DNA from: Gymnopus androsaceus JB14 | Lineage: Eukaryota > Basidiomycota > Agaricomycetes > Agaricales > Omphalotaceae | Assembly: GCA_009733575.1 (NCBI GenBank) | Contig: ML769485.1 | Span: forward strand, 62,001-126,000 | Reading direction: 5' to 3' | DNA: 64,000 bases | Shown here: positions 1 through 13,309 of the stretch, in pieces | Position numbering within the stretch: the first letter of the stretch is position 1 | Layout: the number at the start of each line of letters is the position of its first letter | Program-made: the position numbers and the translations under genes | The notes under the pieces: model-generated | Databases searched by the model: none | What the model was told of the DNA's origin: nothing | Seen by the model: the letters and a program-made list of their open reading frames with translations, nothing else

Positions 1-1672
1 AAATACTCGACGATCTAGACATCACCTCATTTTTTTCGCTCCTTTTCACTTGTACACCAACGCGTACTAACGCGTATAGCCCCTCGGGCATCGTGCGCGT
101 CCGAGTCGCAGTGAATCATTGTTACTCACTCTCCACGTCTCTTGGCTGAAGAGAAAGGCTTTAAAGTAAGTCTCGTGAATGATGGCGCAGACTCAACGCA
201 CATAAGTACTTCAAGGTTAATTTACTTCACTGAGAGCTCCGACGATGTAGGAAATTACAGTATGTGACTATGTTGGACGAGATTCTCAAGTTTGGAAGTA
301 TTGGAAGACTGCAGGGTCACAAATATCTGCCCTAGCACACGACAACTTCACAGACACGAAGCCCGAGGGCTCAATGAGCTTTCCAAATTGAAATCTGAAG
401 GCCCCGAGGCTAATTAGGCTAGTCAGTTTCCTGGTTCATCGACATTTGGTATGCATGTTTTTGCTGAGCGTTGAGCTACCTATCCGAGTTGTCTATATTT
501 CGGAAATTAACATATTCGATCGAGCATTAAGGCGCCGCTGGTGCAGCGCGTCATTTAACTCTAAGAGGGTGTTTGAATGCTCGCATTAGGCTGCATTGCA
601 GCCGTGCCATATCAATATCGCCTCGACTCATGCACAAAGCGAAAAAAAAAATCATTCAACTTGTTCATCTACTTTGACCGATGATTAACTTGACAATCGG
701 CGAAACTACACTGTACTCACTGCTGTACCCGTAGCTCTTTGCGTATTTCCGCATGAGCCCGCGAATGGTATTTTTTACTTCGAACTCCCGAGTGTTCCGA
801 AAGATACAGTCACTGTCAATTATAGCTTTTGGATTCTCACAAACTTGGTCTAGTTTTCCCATTAGAAAATGAAATAGGATTCTCTGTGAATAGGAGAACA
901 ACATTTCGTATGGAAGCAGGACGGAATCGACGGCATAAGTATACATCTTTTGGATTGTGCTCTATCCTTAGCTTGGATAGCTGCCGTTACATATAGGAGA
1001 TTCCGACGTTCTCTAAAACAAAATCGTGGTCGTCAGAAATGTATGTGAAGTGTCGAAATGTACTCACAACAACATGCAGAAATGTGGCACAACTGACATT
1101 GGACTGACGATCTTTAGATGGTATCCGAGTCGACGGGTACGCAGGCTAAAAATGGAGCCCTCTGCATGCTGTAGACCTGCCTTTTCTGGTGGATCAGAAC
1201 GGCCAAGTTTCGAGAGTCTTGCGCTCGTCGATCGTTTCCCAGTTCACATCAGGGTTTGCGTACATATGGCTCGGACGCTGTCCAGTATTGCTGTACTCTG
1301 ATGTGTTGAAGCCATTTTCCGGGCATGAGAGCGAGAACCTCGAGATCGTTTTGGAATTGAGGAAAGATAACAGTATGTAGATGTGGACAAATGCCTACTT
1401 ACCGAGTTCTGCAACTTGAATGTGTATGTGTAAACGCCACAATGCGTGGCGCGCCAAATCTCGGGGCTCGGCGGACTAAGCTATCTACAGGGAAAGAAAG
1501 GAATGAGGTTAGAATTGAAAGCCCGATTGATCTAGGCTTCTGAAGAGGACATCAGATGGACGTGCATTTGTTTTCGATTCGTTTTCCATGAATAGCGGCT
1601 CTTCTTATTGAACAACCAACAGCTTTCTTCAACTTGGATTCTTCGTCGCTGAACTGGTCGAATTCAACCACT
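1..1672. other. Leading region without a supported gene
   Basis: No open frame here has splice-linked neighbours or a recognisable protein. A 93-codon minus-strand frame at 665-946 and two overlapping plus-strand frames at 1026-1380 are short, lack family features and are probably chance. The last few hundred bases would be promoter and leader of the JmjC gene that follows. Confidence 0.5.
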
Positions 1673-4600
1673 ATGTCGGCCAGTTTTCATAATCGAGCTC
1701 CAATGCCAGCATCCAAAGCCAACCTTTCGCAGATTTTGAACCCTTCAGGCCATCCTCAGCCTTTGAGGACACCAGATTACCCGGTACAAGAACAACACGT
1801 ACATCAGTACCAGCAATATGACTTTGGTTATCCGAGCCAGCAAGGGCAGTGGAATTCTCGAAGAAATGGCGAAGAATTAGGAAATCGATATCCTGATAAT
1901 AGATATTATACGAGCGGGATGGGAGAACAGCACACAGAATATGCTACTGAACGAACTGGTGAGTCGATTAAAAATTGGAAAAAAGCTTGGGGTTCATTGT
2001 TTTTTTTAGCCATATCGGGCGATCGCGATTACTCAACCAATCACCACCATCAGCAGCATGGCGCAGGAAACGCGCTGTTGCCTTTGAACCACAATCAGAG
2101 CCGTGTTCCAATGTTCTCGGGGCCGGACCAACACTCCCATTCTCATTTACAGCCTACAGAACGTGCTTCTACTCGAATTCAGGCCAGAAATACCGCGGAA
2201 CCTTCTGCCAGCTTTTACACCCCAGACTATGAGCAGCGTCCAGCGGAGCCTTCGAGAAAGAGAAATACACCCCCAGAGATAATAAATCCACCTCAGCCAA
2301 AGAAAGCAAAGAAAGCTCCATCTGCTCCATCTGCTCCATCTGGTTTGTCAACCTATTATTCTTTGTGTGCTTTGTTGATCCAAACTCGTTCTTCGGCCAC
2401 AGTCACCCCTTCCAAACGCGGTTTCAGCAAGAAGAAACGCGACGAAGCTGCAGCCGCTCATGCTCAGAATGGTCTGAAACAACATCTGTTCTTTTCGTAT
2501 ACAATCTTACTTTTTTACAGCTATTGTCCCAACCGTGACATATGTCAACTCTGACATAGATAAAGAACCTGCTTCGGATAGTACGTGCATTCTTTCTTCG
2601 AACTCGTTTGTCTTTTACATTCGCTTTGTAGATCGTATGCGTATGCTTCAAGTGGACGAATCATCCGACCGCCTCGCACAACTACATGCTGAGCTACAAA
2701 GTGCCAGGTGTATGTCTACTAAATACAAACATGATATGTTCCCTCGTTGCAACTCGTGTATACGACGATGGGCAGGAGATGTTTGCCGTTTCCAGGGCTT
2801 ACGGATTTTCATGAAGAACGAGAAGAAGCAAATAGTCGGAATGAGCTTTGTGAACAATCAAAGGGCTGACAAAGGAACGATGGTTTTTCCCAATGAGTGG
2901 AACGTGCCGCAGACAGATGAGAATATCTTGTGGACCATGGTACGTTTCAATGTCTGGACGTTCAAGCATCACTACTGATATGTTGTATAGCGGGTCACAG
3001 CAAGATATCTGTTGCCCATCCTCGAAGGGGAGCGGAAGCATGTTAGCACACAGCAAATCATCTACAGACATCGTGAAATCGACTGCCGGGCTACCTGTGG
3101 TAAGGGCTGTTGGTATCCTACCAAATTACCTTCGTTCATGATCCTTCTCCAGATACGTGCATGACATCCCTCTTTTGCTGCACTTGGATGTGCCGCTTAT
3201 GTGGACGTGAAGCTTGCGGTGACTGCTACGCCGAATTGCAAGCCCTAACTTCCGACCCAATCGCCGATCTGAGGAATTCAAGCTCTTCTTCGTCTCCAGA
3301 GGTCCAAGCTGAGATGGCTGCTCCGCATCGCTGCCCAGCAAGCTCGGAAGGAGAAACAAAGCCATTCGAACCCGACCTTTCTCTATTGCACGAAACGATC
3401 AGAGCATCGTGCCGAGGAGTTTACGCCTGTTTCGAGATTCTGTTTACGAGAGCTTGAAGAAGCTATCATGGGAATGAGGGCGATCCTGAAGGAGGGGGAG
3501 CCAGAGCAGGTTTCAGGTGAACCTAGGGAGAATGTAGAGCTGAATTCGTCGGGCTCGAGTGCTTCTGAGAGTACCGGTGTTCGGACTCCTCCTGACCTCG
3601 GCGTCTCAACTTCGTCTGAAAAGGATACAGGCTATCCGCATGGATACCGTTATCCAGAGCTTCAGGAGCCCTGCCAGCAGCCTTATCGCTCTTATTCACA
3701 TCAGGTGTCTCAACAGCAGCAGCGTCAGCCCTATGTTTCCCAGCTAGTTACGCATGCTCCCCACCTCACATCAGCACCCAGCACTGCTTATCATCAGTCC
3801 CAACAACAAATGCAGTATCCACAGCAGGAGCAATACTCTTCGAAGAGTTTGCTTCCTCGGCCTCATCAATATTCTTACGATCCACATTTCCATGCGAGTC
3901 CTCATAACCAATCATCGTCATCGGCGCAGCCACAACAGTTCGCGTTACATTCTCAACTTCATCCAGATTCAGACGCTCAAGCCAATACAGTGGCATCCGC
4001 CCAACTATCTGCTTCTACAGCACCCTCCCTCTACCAACCTCCTTCCCATTCCTCCGACATACCGCTACATGCCATTCCAACATATACTTTTGGCGCGCTG
4101 ACTCAACCGATATTCCAGGGCCTTTGGAACGAAGGTACCCCCATACTCGTCACGGATCTGGCTCAACGCTTCCGGATTCAATGGACACCAGAGTACTTCA
4201 TCAAGACGTACGGCACCCAATCGTGTTTGATTGTCGAATGCCAAACGGATGAAAACAAGCAGGTCACGGTGGGCGAATTTTTTGCAGAGTTCGGCAAATA
4301 CGCGAATCGAGGTCTTTCCTCGACGTCGGTTCCCGCCAGTTCCGCTGACGCTGGCACAAGTAATGGTGCTGATGGTAGCGAGCGGAGTGCTACATTCGTT
4401 TGCAAGACAGGCGAGATATGGAAGCTTAAAGACTGGCCACCGTCAGCGGACTTCAAGACGACGTTCCCGGAGCTGTACGAGGACTTTTCGCAGACAGTAC
4501 CGATACCAAACTACGTGCGGAGGGACGGAACCTTGAACATCGCGTCGCACTTTCCGCGAAATGGTCTTGCGCCTGATTTGGGTTAGTTTTTTTAAAAATA

Positions 4601-5323
4601 CTGAATTCCTCTTATTTAATGCTGTTTCGTATTATTCTAGGACCCAAAATGTATAACGCCATGGCATCCAGCTTAGGCCCAGGCTCCAAAGGCTCGACGC
4701 GATTACATATGGATATGGCCGATGCGTTAAACATCATGACCTACGCTGCAGACTCCCCAGATGGCTCACCTGGGTGTGCAGCGTGGGATCTATTCCGCGC
4801 TGAAGACTCGGTGAAGATTCGGGATTTCCTGAAGGCCAAGTTCCCTGGATCTATTCCAACAGATCCTATCCATGGACAGCAGGTGTACATGGATGAGGTG
4901 ATGAGGAAGGAATTGGCGGAAAAGTGCGGTGTGTTTAGTTACAGAGTATACCAGAGGCCCGGGGAAGCGGTATTCATTCCAGCTGGGTGTGCGCATCAAG
5001 TAAGTGCGCTCGTATTTGTATCCTTTCTTGCTGATTGACCTATGCTGCTTTCTCCTCGATAGGTTTGCAATCTCGCCGACTGTATCAAAGTCGCTATCGA
5101 CTTTGTCTCTCCTGAGAATATCGAACGGTGCCAGCAGCTTACGAAAGAGTTTAGAGAGCAAAACCAGAGCAAGGCGTGGAAGGAAGACGTGCTGGGGCTA
5201 AAGAATATGATGTGGTTTGCGTGGCTTTCGTGCTGTAAGTGGCAGGAGGAGCGGAAAAAGGGCGATAGTGAACGTCGTCCGTCGCCGACGCATGACAGCA
5301 GCGTACTGGAAGTTGAATGTTGA
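1673..5323 (+). CDS. JmjC-domain histone demethylase, KDM3-like
   Basis: Probable nuclear Fe(II)/2-oxoglutarate lysine demethylase. Nine exons are inferred: 1673-1958, 2010-2342, 2403-2471, 2521-2580, 2632-2939, 2991-3099, 3153-4581, 4641-4999 and 5063-5323, about 1,070 residues. The N-terminus is low complexity, rich in Q, P and S. A Cys-rich zinc-binding region follows (CNSCIRRW, then CRLCGREACGDCY in exon 7). After a second Q-rich linker comes the JmjC fold, with metal ligands HMD in TRLHMDMADALN and the distal His in GCAHQV. Zinc region plus C-terminal JmjC is the KDM3/JMJD1 arrangement. The first ATG of the open frame is at 1673. Exon 7 changes frame by +1 between about 3240 and 3375: the zinc-finger part reads one frame, the conserved part from YCTKRSEHRAEEFTPVSRF onward another. 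No canonical intron fixes this. A GTAAGT near 5234 might be an alternative last donor. Confidence 0.85.
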
Positions 5324-6828
5324 CGTGATCAACTTTGAAGGATGGGTATACACGCACCACTGCGCTGCAAAAGGCATCATTCTGTTTTCCTTTCCCCGAA
5401 CACTTGTAGCATTTATCATTTCTTGGTTGTTTTTATCGTTGTACAATCGGATGTCTAGAATCGACAGAGCATTGTATATATATGTATGTATGTAAATGGC
5501 AGTATTATTGTATATTCTATACCCAACTTGCGAACATAAGATTCTTATTCAGAAGTTGGAATATATCAACAGCAAGCGCGTTTGCACAGGTGAGAACGAA
5601 AAAGTTTGCTCCCAATCATTATTATCGGTACACATTAGAGCTTCGGTACACATATAGTAGAATAGATAGCTCAACGCACATTTCAAAAATTCGCCATGAC
5701 AATCTATACAAGATACATAAGCCCCTGTTCATTTAAAGAGAAAAGCATGATGTTACCTTCATCGATCCATCGGATAATACTTACAGAAACACCTCTCCAA
5801 AGAGAGGAAAATAAGGAAAAATTTGTGATAAGGGATCACCGTAGGCCAAGAGTAGTCTGAATCGAGTTGCACGCCAAGGGCCTCGTTTCACAACGAGTCC
5901 CAAGTGAAACGTGTGCCGCGAAGTGCACTAAAGGACGCAATCAATCCAAAATCTCTTGAGCCCTGCACCCTCCCATACACCTGATCAACGCCACTCCGAA
6001 AAAAAAGGCGTACACCTTCTAACCGGAAACGTTTGGGTCCTTCCATGGTATGAAGCAAGCAAATGTGAGCCAAATCAACAGGGGAGTAAGAGAGCATGCG
6101 TGGCTGTGAAGTAGCCTAGAAATGCGAGCGCCAGGGCGCGAAATGAGATGCAAGTGCCTATGCGAGGCAATAAACGGTAGCGAGCCGCCTGTGATTGTAC
6201 GACTGTGCGCGAATGCAAGTTCCAGATACGGACATAGGGGCCACAACTCCTGAGAGCAACAATGGTGTTGATAAAACAGGTTTACAGTCTAATGGATGCA
6301 AACAAGGAGGCCGTGTGCAGCAGCGACGATACGCTGCACACAACACCAACTTGCCACTCCCTGAAGGAGCGCCTGTGTGCAAGGAAGAGGGAAACAAGAA
6401 GAGATGTTGAAAACAATTGCGCCCAATCTCCATGACAATTTCCAAGCCAAAACATCCCACTCCTCTCTTTGTACGAATACAAAAGTCTTTGGATAGATAG
6501 GGACATTTGATGGATTTCTGATAAGTCATTTGGCCAATTAAAGCCAGGCCCAGCTAGAGCCGATCAGGGGAGCATATACTCAGACCTTAGCCCACTCGCG
6601 GGAGAGAACCGAGAAAGTTCTGTACGGAACGAGTGTCGCGGCTTTTGGCCTACGATGATGGTGGTTTTGACTCGGACAGGATGGGCGCTTTTATATCTCG
6701 GACATATTCCACGTGGCCTTTAGCGCTCCAGCCTTTTGACCGCGACCACGAAAATATCTTGCGTTTCCTTCACGCAAATCTCTCTCCCACTTGGCAACGC
6801 TGGTCCTCGAATATTCGCGTCTGGATCC
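5324..6828. other. Intergenic region
   Basis: 3' flank of the JmjC gene and 5' flank of the RRM gene. It is AT-rich up to about 5900. The short frames on both strands overlap each other without intron signals or recognisable residues. I see no gene, tRNA or repeat. Confidence 0.5.
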
Positions 6829-7680
6829 ATGTTCTCCCGTTTTCTGACGCGCTCAGTCGCGCAGAGCCGACTTTTCCACACCTCACGACCTGCTTTTGCC
6901 AACTTGCAATGGGCCATAATGATTCCCAGTGCTGCAACTGAAGACACCATCCGCGAAAAGCTCTCCGAGTTCGGCACCATTTCCACATTCCATCTCCCCT
7001 AAATTTCACATGGAGGTCATAAACTATGCGCACAAGTTGTGTACGAGAGCGACGATAGTGCAGATAAATTCATCAAAGCGGCCAGGGAAAAAAGTATTAT
7101 TATACATGGTGCACCAATAGGATGTCGCCCTTCCCTCGACCCAGCTTCCCTTGCCGATAGAATGTTGCGCGCTCCCTCCCGTGAAGTCACAGTTCTTAAC
7201 CTGCCTCTCGACAAAGACGAAACGTCGGAGGTAACCAGCCTGCTATCACAGTTCGGTAGCATCGATTGGGCGGACTTGACGCGCTACTATTCAGGTCCGG
7301 CTGGTTTTGCTGTCGTCCAGTTTGCAGAAGTGGAGAGTGCCAAGAAGGCGTTCGAAGCTGCGAAGAACGGCAAGGTTTCTATCAGCGACCAGCAGCTTTT
7401 TATCCACTACAATGACATGCCGGCACGTAAACGGGGTGACAACAGAGTGCTAACACTGGTGAACGATGCCGCCAAGGTAACTGAGCAGCAGCTCAAAGAA
7501 TGGCTGAAGCCGTTCCAGGAGTCGATAACAAAGTTTGGTTTGAAAGATGGGGTAGTGTTTTCGACAGAAGTTGCTGCTTTCAAAGCAGGTCATTACCTAC
7601 TTTCTCATCCGGAATTCCCTGCCGACAGTCACAACCCAGGACTCAAAATTCGTCGAGCACCATCACTCAACAAACCTTGA
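6829..7680 (+). CDS. Mitochondrial RRM protein with an in-frame stop
   Basis: Two RNA-recognition-motif-like segments in one uninterrupted frame of 283 codons. The start at 6829 gives an Arg/Ser/Phe-rich, acid-free presequence (MFSRFLTRSVAQSRLFHTSR) typical of mitochondrial import. The first RRM runs from about residue 27 to 85. The second starts near residue 120 with EVTVLNLPLDKDETSEV and has a GFAVVQF RNP1-like strand. The only defect is a TAA at codon 58 (7000-7002), inside the first RRM. The same frame carries convincing RRM sequence on both sides, and I find no GT-AG intron that removes the stop in frame. It may be a sequence error, a nonsense allele, or a young pseudogene. No intron is needed elsewhere. 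It probably acts in mitochondrial RNA metabolism; the exact role is unknown. Confidence 0.7.
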
Positions 7681-9133
7681 ACAAACCCATGAAGAAGTTT
7701 GGAGCTTGGAATGCATGGACTTGTGGAGGAAAGGAGGGTGAGCATGGATTCTGATTCCCCTGAAACCGATCTGACCCTTCAAAGTGACCCCATTCTGTAG
7801 CGTACTCAGCTCGACCCCATCGTCGGGGAAGTTCCTTTAAATATGTGATCCTTCCAATAAAATGCGAAATGGGCGATTATCTCAAACTCAATGGGCATTA
7901 TTTTATTCCCCGAAAGATCTAATAACAAAGATCGAGTTCCTTTCGTTCTGAGCATATCGCTACAAACTATGGCTAATGCTAAGGATCCACAAGAATAATT
8001 TTCTTCTATATGGCTCGTTCGGATTAAGTTTCGCTGCTGTTTTTTTTGGTTGAATGTTTTTATCTGGTCTATAGGACGATACGCAACCTCCTATAGGGAT
8101 TTTCTATAGGTCCGAAGGCCTTTAAAGGATCTCATACTATTCCAGTGAGGCTTTTTGAATCTTGGTGATCCCCGCTGCTCCCCATTGGCCTGCTCACCTT
8201 CATCTGCGCGGGACATCCGATTCGCTCTCTATTGAGTATCATCTCTTGCCAATGACAAGTTACAATCCAGGTTCCTTTTTCTTCTGGCTTTAAGACCGGT
8301 AACCACTTACTTTTCCCTGAATTATTTGCTACTAATAGGACGACCACTCCCACCTATTCGATGACGTTAAATGTTGATTGCCTGATCTTAGTCTTCTGCC
8401 CGTCGGGGGCGGTATTTACAGTAAGCCTGAATTACCCGAAATCTCTCCTCTAATTGATCGCTGTTCTTTCTAGGCCATTCTTCTGCTTGGGTTGTCTCGA
8501 ACAGCAGTTATCGAATTTGCGTCGAGGACGCATCATAGATGCATAGGAGTGCATAGGAAACGAAACAAGGAACATCGATGTCCATGGAATCTTGGTACCA
8601 ACATACATTTGTACGTGGCTTGATTCATTATTGAATTGGTACACCCACCCTGTTCTGGACTTAACTTGCCTGTCGTAGCACTGGGTTTTGAATTTGTGTC
8701 GAGACTCGAACCTCACGACGGGTGTCAATTAATTTGTACGGTTGGTGAATCCCCAACTTGAAAACTTCAAGGAACGACTATGGGACGGTACCACTGTACT
8801 GTCTGGAACTTCGAATTGCCAAATACCGACATACATTTCTAGGTACGTGGTTTCATTCATTGCCCCTTACACGCCGCTTGTGCTAACCTTCCGTCTTCCT
8901 CTTCTAGTTTGTTCTCACATCCTCCATACCTTGCCGCGTTCAGCTGTCCGACTCCTGGTCATCTCTAACGACCTCTGGTAGTGGAGTGAGTACTTTCTTA
9001 ATTCGTCCTTATCCCGTAGACCTGGTAATATAACCGCGCCTGTATCGTCTCCAGGTCTCCATGATCGCGAACAATAAATCTTCAATGATTGGGGACGATG
9101 CAATGGTACCGTTGATTTTGTGGGTGCTGTTAC
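7681..9133. other. Intergenic region with degenerate duplicated segment
   Basis: No recognised gene. Two related segments lie near 8585-8645 and 8805-8860; both contain a CATACATTT...GTACGTGG core. The second looks like an intron donor: GTACGT at 8843, ending in TTCTAG at 8907, with a GCTAAC branch-like site. A further intron-like stretch, 8986-9054, precedes the next entry. These could be leader exons of that gene, but no coding frame crosses them. Confidence 0.35.
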
Positions 9134-9635
9134 ATGACAAGGGTCGTATCGTACGCGTACATCCCGAAAAGGATGTTGGACGTTCCACCGAGAGTCTCCT
9201 CCTCAACTCCCATTGGCAGGACCTCTGTTCTTGTGAATCCCAGATTTTTCCTCATGCTGGATTCCGACTATTCAAAGGCACTGGGACCGAGTGATACAGT
9301 TCAATCTATGCACGCACTGATGACCTGCATGCTGACCTTCGAGTCCGAGTTCCTGGTAAGTAGATAACGAATTTCGAGGCGACGTCCTTTTGTTTCTTTC
9401 CTTCCATTCCTGCATAGATTTTACAATCCCTGACAATCCCACAATGCAAAAAATGCAGTGACATTTCCGTCGTCCGGAACTGGCCCGACTACCAGGCTCC
9501 CGAAACGCCTGATGCAATGCTGATTCTTGTTCATGATGGTGAGCACTGGCTGCAATCTCCAACTGTCCCAAGTCTGTATTTAAGCTAACAACGACGTACA
9601 TTGGGTTGACAGGATCCTTGTACTGTGATACGTAA
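9134..9635 (+). CDS. Unrecognised small spliced gene
   Basis: A weak model of 121 residues with three exons: 9134-9355, 9418-9538 and 9613-9635. It rests on consistent splice signals (GTAAGT at 9356, GTGAGC at 9539, both with AG acceptors) and a frame that stays open across both junctions to a TAA. The ATG at 9134 is the first in frame. The protein has no motif I recognise. Upstream intron-like sequences suggest spliced leader exons. An unspliced 179-codon minus-strand frame covers the same DNA and is a competing, less likely reading. Confidence 0.3.
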
Positions 9636-10326
9636 CGGCAAAGTCTCTGTCTCGGTTGGGCTAAGAAAGTCATGGAGCTCCGCGGTGAGTCGCGACAGGC
9701 CGCCGTTCGAAACGGGAATTGGTTTTCCAGATAATTTGCATGTCGTCGCTTCAAGATACACAAAACTACAGTTGTAGGAGAATCATCATGAGAATAAATT
9801 TCTTCGCACACGCATCAATGGTCTTCAAGTTGGAAACGGTTGAGGGGAGTGGCTCAAAATAGGATCATGAGATGCTGGAAGACAGTTAATAGAGATATAT
9901 ACATGATTCACTGTGACACCATCTGAAAATGGCCGAGAAGAAGTGTAACGCCGATCCAAGATTTCGATTCCGGCGGGACGAATCACACACAAGATAACTA
10001 AGGCGGTTTGCCGGTGCTAATGTGCCTTTCCTCCTCGCCTCCATCGTGGACGAGGCCTCTGTCCCTCTCCGCGAACGACGTGAGGATGAAATGGCGCTTT
10101 GCTCGCGCGCTAAGACCCTTTTTACATAAGGAATTCTTTTCTCACCACAACAAGCACAAGCAGCATCGTTTACTGGCTTGCCTTCAGAATCGAGAATTCA
10201 CCATACAAAAGCACAGAAAAGGGGAATTCCATTGACAGTAGCTCGTTTCTGCAAGGTTCTTGAGCGACCTGCAGCGAACAAGAACGCCGTCAAGACGTTC
10301 TTCTGTCAGGCAATTTTCCGGACCAA
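9636..10326. other. Intergenic region
   Basis: No supported gene. A plus-strand frame at 10008-10235 lacks splice partners and familiar residues. The last 200 bases are the likely promoter of the SS18-like gene. Confidence 0.45.
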
Positions 10327-13309
10327 ATGATACACGTCGATCGGAATCAGCACACAACTGTTCTTTCTCCGCATTCCAAGCAAAATCTTATTCTTCCTGC
10401 CGAAAACCAGCTTCGGGACTGGACCGAATCTTCTCCTCGAAAACTATCCAGAATTCCATCTCCTTCGCACCCAGATTCAAACCTTCCGGGGCCCACAACT
10501 CCGAAGGATAATCAGCCAATAACGGCTAACCCTTCTGGCCCTTCGACGCCTGCAAGTCCTGCAGACGGAAACTCTGCTTCTCCTACGAGAGAACATAACA
10601 GTTCCTCACTGTCTCCCATTCCCGACCACAGCTCTCCTCCTCCCAACACGTCTGCCTCTGATCCTCCTGCTACTGACGGAAAGGAGTCTCGTCAGTCAAC
10701 TCCCTTGAGTGAGCTTTCTCCTCCGCCAGACGACGATGACCCTCCGTCAGACGACAAAAAAGAGTCGGAACAGACAGAGATAAAGCAGGAACACAAGGAA
10801 GGAGCAGAAAAGTCAGATAAATCCTCTGACCAACCCTCGAATCCTTATCCTACTCGCTCATCCGACTCGGTACCTCCTCCTTCAGCTTCTCCCAACCATA
10901 CCCCTTCATATCCTCCTGGCAAAGATCCGAAGGTTATCACCATTCTTGAGCTGAATGCTGAGCTGTTCAAGTAAGTGCAGCAGTTGTTGGTCGATGACAG
11001 ACCTATGATAATTAATCATACCCTCTTATAATAGAGTTTTGCTGGAATTCCAGGCACGTGGAATAGGTCCTTCAGACGCACGGTTTATGCAGTGAGTGTG
11101 TTATTTCCTACACTGATCGCCCGCACCTGATTTTCATCTTCTTTACAGATTTTCATCGAGATTGGGGAGTAATATTGACTTCCTTGCAGCTGCAGGAGAC
11201 CGAATGGTATGTATTTTGTCATCTTTTTCTTTGACTACGGCTAAACTTTTCCCCACAGCGGTCAATATCCTACCCTCCTCTGGACCCTCCACCAATAGTC
11301 GACTTTCTACCTATGGACAGGATACAACAGCTCTACTCTGAACTTGCATCCATGCTTTCAAGAACCATGTCTCGGCGTCCATCACTGGGTCCAGGAGGTG
11401 TGCCTAATAACATAGGTGTTAACCTGAAGCGTGAACGGCCAGATGATAATGACATAATGGGTCATAAGCGGCGCGATACAGGCGAGGGAAAGTCTGTTAG
11501 CAATGGGATGATGCCTCCGCCTTCGCATCCTTTGCAGGACCCTCTATCGAATGGGATTACCTCCTCGTCAACTGTGTCCATACCGCCACAGATGCCTATG
11601 GATGCGATGCCTGGTCTGAACTCGCCTCTATCTGGTCAGGTATCGGTGTTCTAGTCCTCTATCAAATATGGGCTTATCAGAGGCGCAGATGCGGGAGCGC
11701 AGGATGGCTGCAATGCATGCTCGACAGCAACCACCAGGAATGCCTTCGACTCCACAAGGACCTCCCGGAGCTCGACATATGTCTCCGCCGTCGTCTTCCG
11801 GCTCACGCGTCTAATCCGCAAATGTCGCCAACATCTGGAGGGGTTAATGGTCCGCCCAATTCCATGGGTGGTCCTGGCGCTGGTTCATCGAACGGTGGTG
11901 GTGGTGGTGGTGGTGGTGGATTGTCTCTTCAGCAGATTCAGCAGCAGGCGTTTGCGATTCTACAAACGAACCCTCCTCATCCGATTGTGCAGTACGCTGC
12001 TCGCGTCATGCCCAACTTTCCATCGCTGTCACTTCAAGATCAGGCAAAACGGATCATGCAGGTGAATATCGTCACATTCTTTCTTCAATTAGGAATAACT
12101 TACGAACTGTATACCTAGATCATGCTCCAGCGACAACAGCAGCAGCAACAACAGCAACAACAACAACAGCAGCAGCAGCAGCAATCACCTCAACAGCAAA
12201 TGGGCGGAAACATGGCTTCTGGGATGCCCAATGGCGCTTTCCCTAGTCAATCGAGTCCCGTTTCTCCTGTCGCCCCGCAAGCGCAGCTAAACCCGATGAT
12301 GATGGGCGGACAGGGCGGTATGAACTCTCCATCTGGTGGTATGGGTGGCGGAGTAGGCAACGGAGGAATGGGTGGAGGAAATATGGGGAATATGGGAATG
12401 AGTCAAATGACGCCGAATCAACGACAGCTACTGCTCATGCAACAGCAGTCTATGAATCGCGGTGGTGGCGGAATGCAGGGAGGCATGAACCCAATGAGCA
12501 ATATGAACGGCCTCACTCCTCAGCAGCAATACGCTATGCTCCAGGCCCAACAACAGCGTCAGCAACAACAGCAGGGACAGATGTCGCAAGGCATCAACTC
12601 ACCCACACATTCACATCATGGCGGAGCAGGCACTGGTTCGCCTATGATGACTGACAACTTCCCTGCGCTCCGGTCAAATTCTGCGATCCCTGGCATCGCG
12701 AGAAGTGCACGGTCGCCCCCAGATCCTACTGGAGTTGGTATGGGCGGTGTACCTGGATCTGGGAATCAATCACCCATGACGCCTCGGATGCCCACGAGAG
12801 GGTCGTCCTTGGGACAGGACGACTTTTCGCGGATGATGGGCCCGGGCTCGTCGTCTAGAGGAGGTGGGATGATGCCAGGCGCTGTTGGTAACTTTAGTCC
12901 ACAGCAAATGCAGAATTGGCAGCAGCAACAGCAGATGGGTGGTATGGGTGGACGTCCTCCTAGCGCTCACGGCGGCGGATACGGTAGCGGCGGTAGCATG
13001 GGAGCACCATCGCCTCCTGGGAGCGTAGGTGGATTCGGATCTGGTGGCAATGGCGGCGGCGGTATGGGCTCTACTTCTTATCCGTTCCCCACTCCTTCAC
13101 CAGGCTTTGGCCATGCAGGCGATCTAGGCTCTTCCAATCTAGGTCTAGGTATGCCACGACATATGCCCTCCACGCCTGCACCGGCCCAACAGCAGATGCA
13201 AAACCAAAATATGAACAACATGAACATGAACATGAACATCAGTCCAATGAGTGCGGAGCAATTTCCTTTCATGTCGAATGACTTTGACCCGTTCACCTGG
13301 ACTCAATGA
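10327..13309 (+). CDS. SS18/SSXT-like Q/G-rich nuclear protein
   Basis: Candidate SWI/SNF-associated coactivator. Five exons: 10327-10970, 11035-11091, 11149-11206, 11259-12061 and 12119-13309, about 916 residues. Residues 1-205 are disordered and rich in S, P and D. Exons 1-4 join to give a segment (ILELNAELFKVLLEFQARG, then a QFSSRL..N..FLAAAGDR stretch) that matches the SSXT N-homology pattern: a conserved Asn, the ExQxxG turn and a closing LAxxxD. A basic linker (LKRERPD, GHKRRD) follows. The rest is poly-Q (from 12131), G/M/N-rich and aromatic at the end (FDPFTWTQ). The frame changes by +1 twice inside exon 4, between about 11620 and 11655 and near 11808; both flanks continue the same P/M/Q-rich style. 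Family assignment is by pattern only. Confidence 0.6.

Noticed and set aside
665..946. A 93-codon minus-strand open frame in the first kilobase.
   Set aside because: Isolated, no splice partners and no recognisable residues.
9272..9811. A 179-codon minus-strand open frame.
   Set aside because: No family features; the opposite strand has ordered splice signals with a continuing frame.
11640..11654. A 15-nt GT...TAG segment in the SS18-like gene as a tiny intron.
   Set aside because: Far too short to splice, and removing 15 nt would not change the frame as needed.
11617..11815. Programmed +1 frameshifting at the two stop codons of the SS18-like gene.
   Set aside because: eS25 also shows a one-base defect, so consensus errors are simpler; kept only as a note in the frame-break finding.
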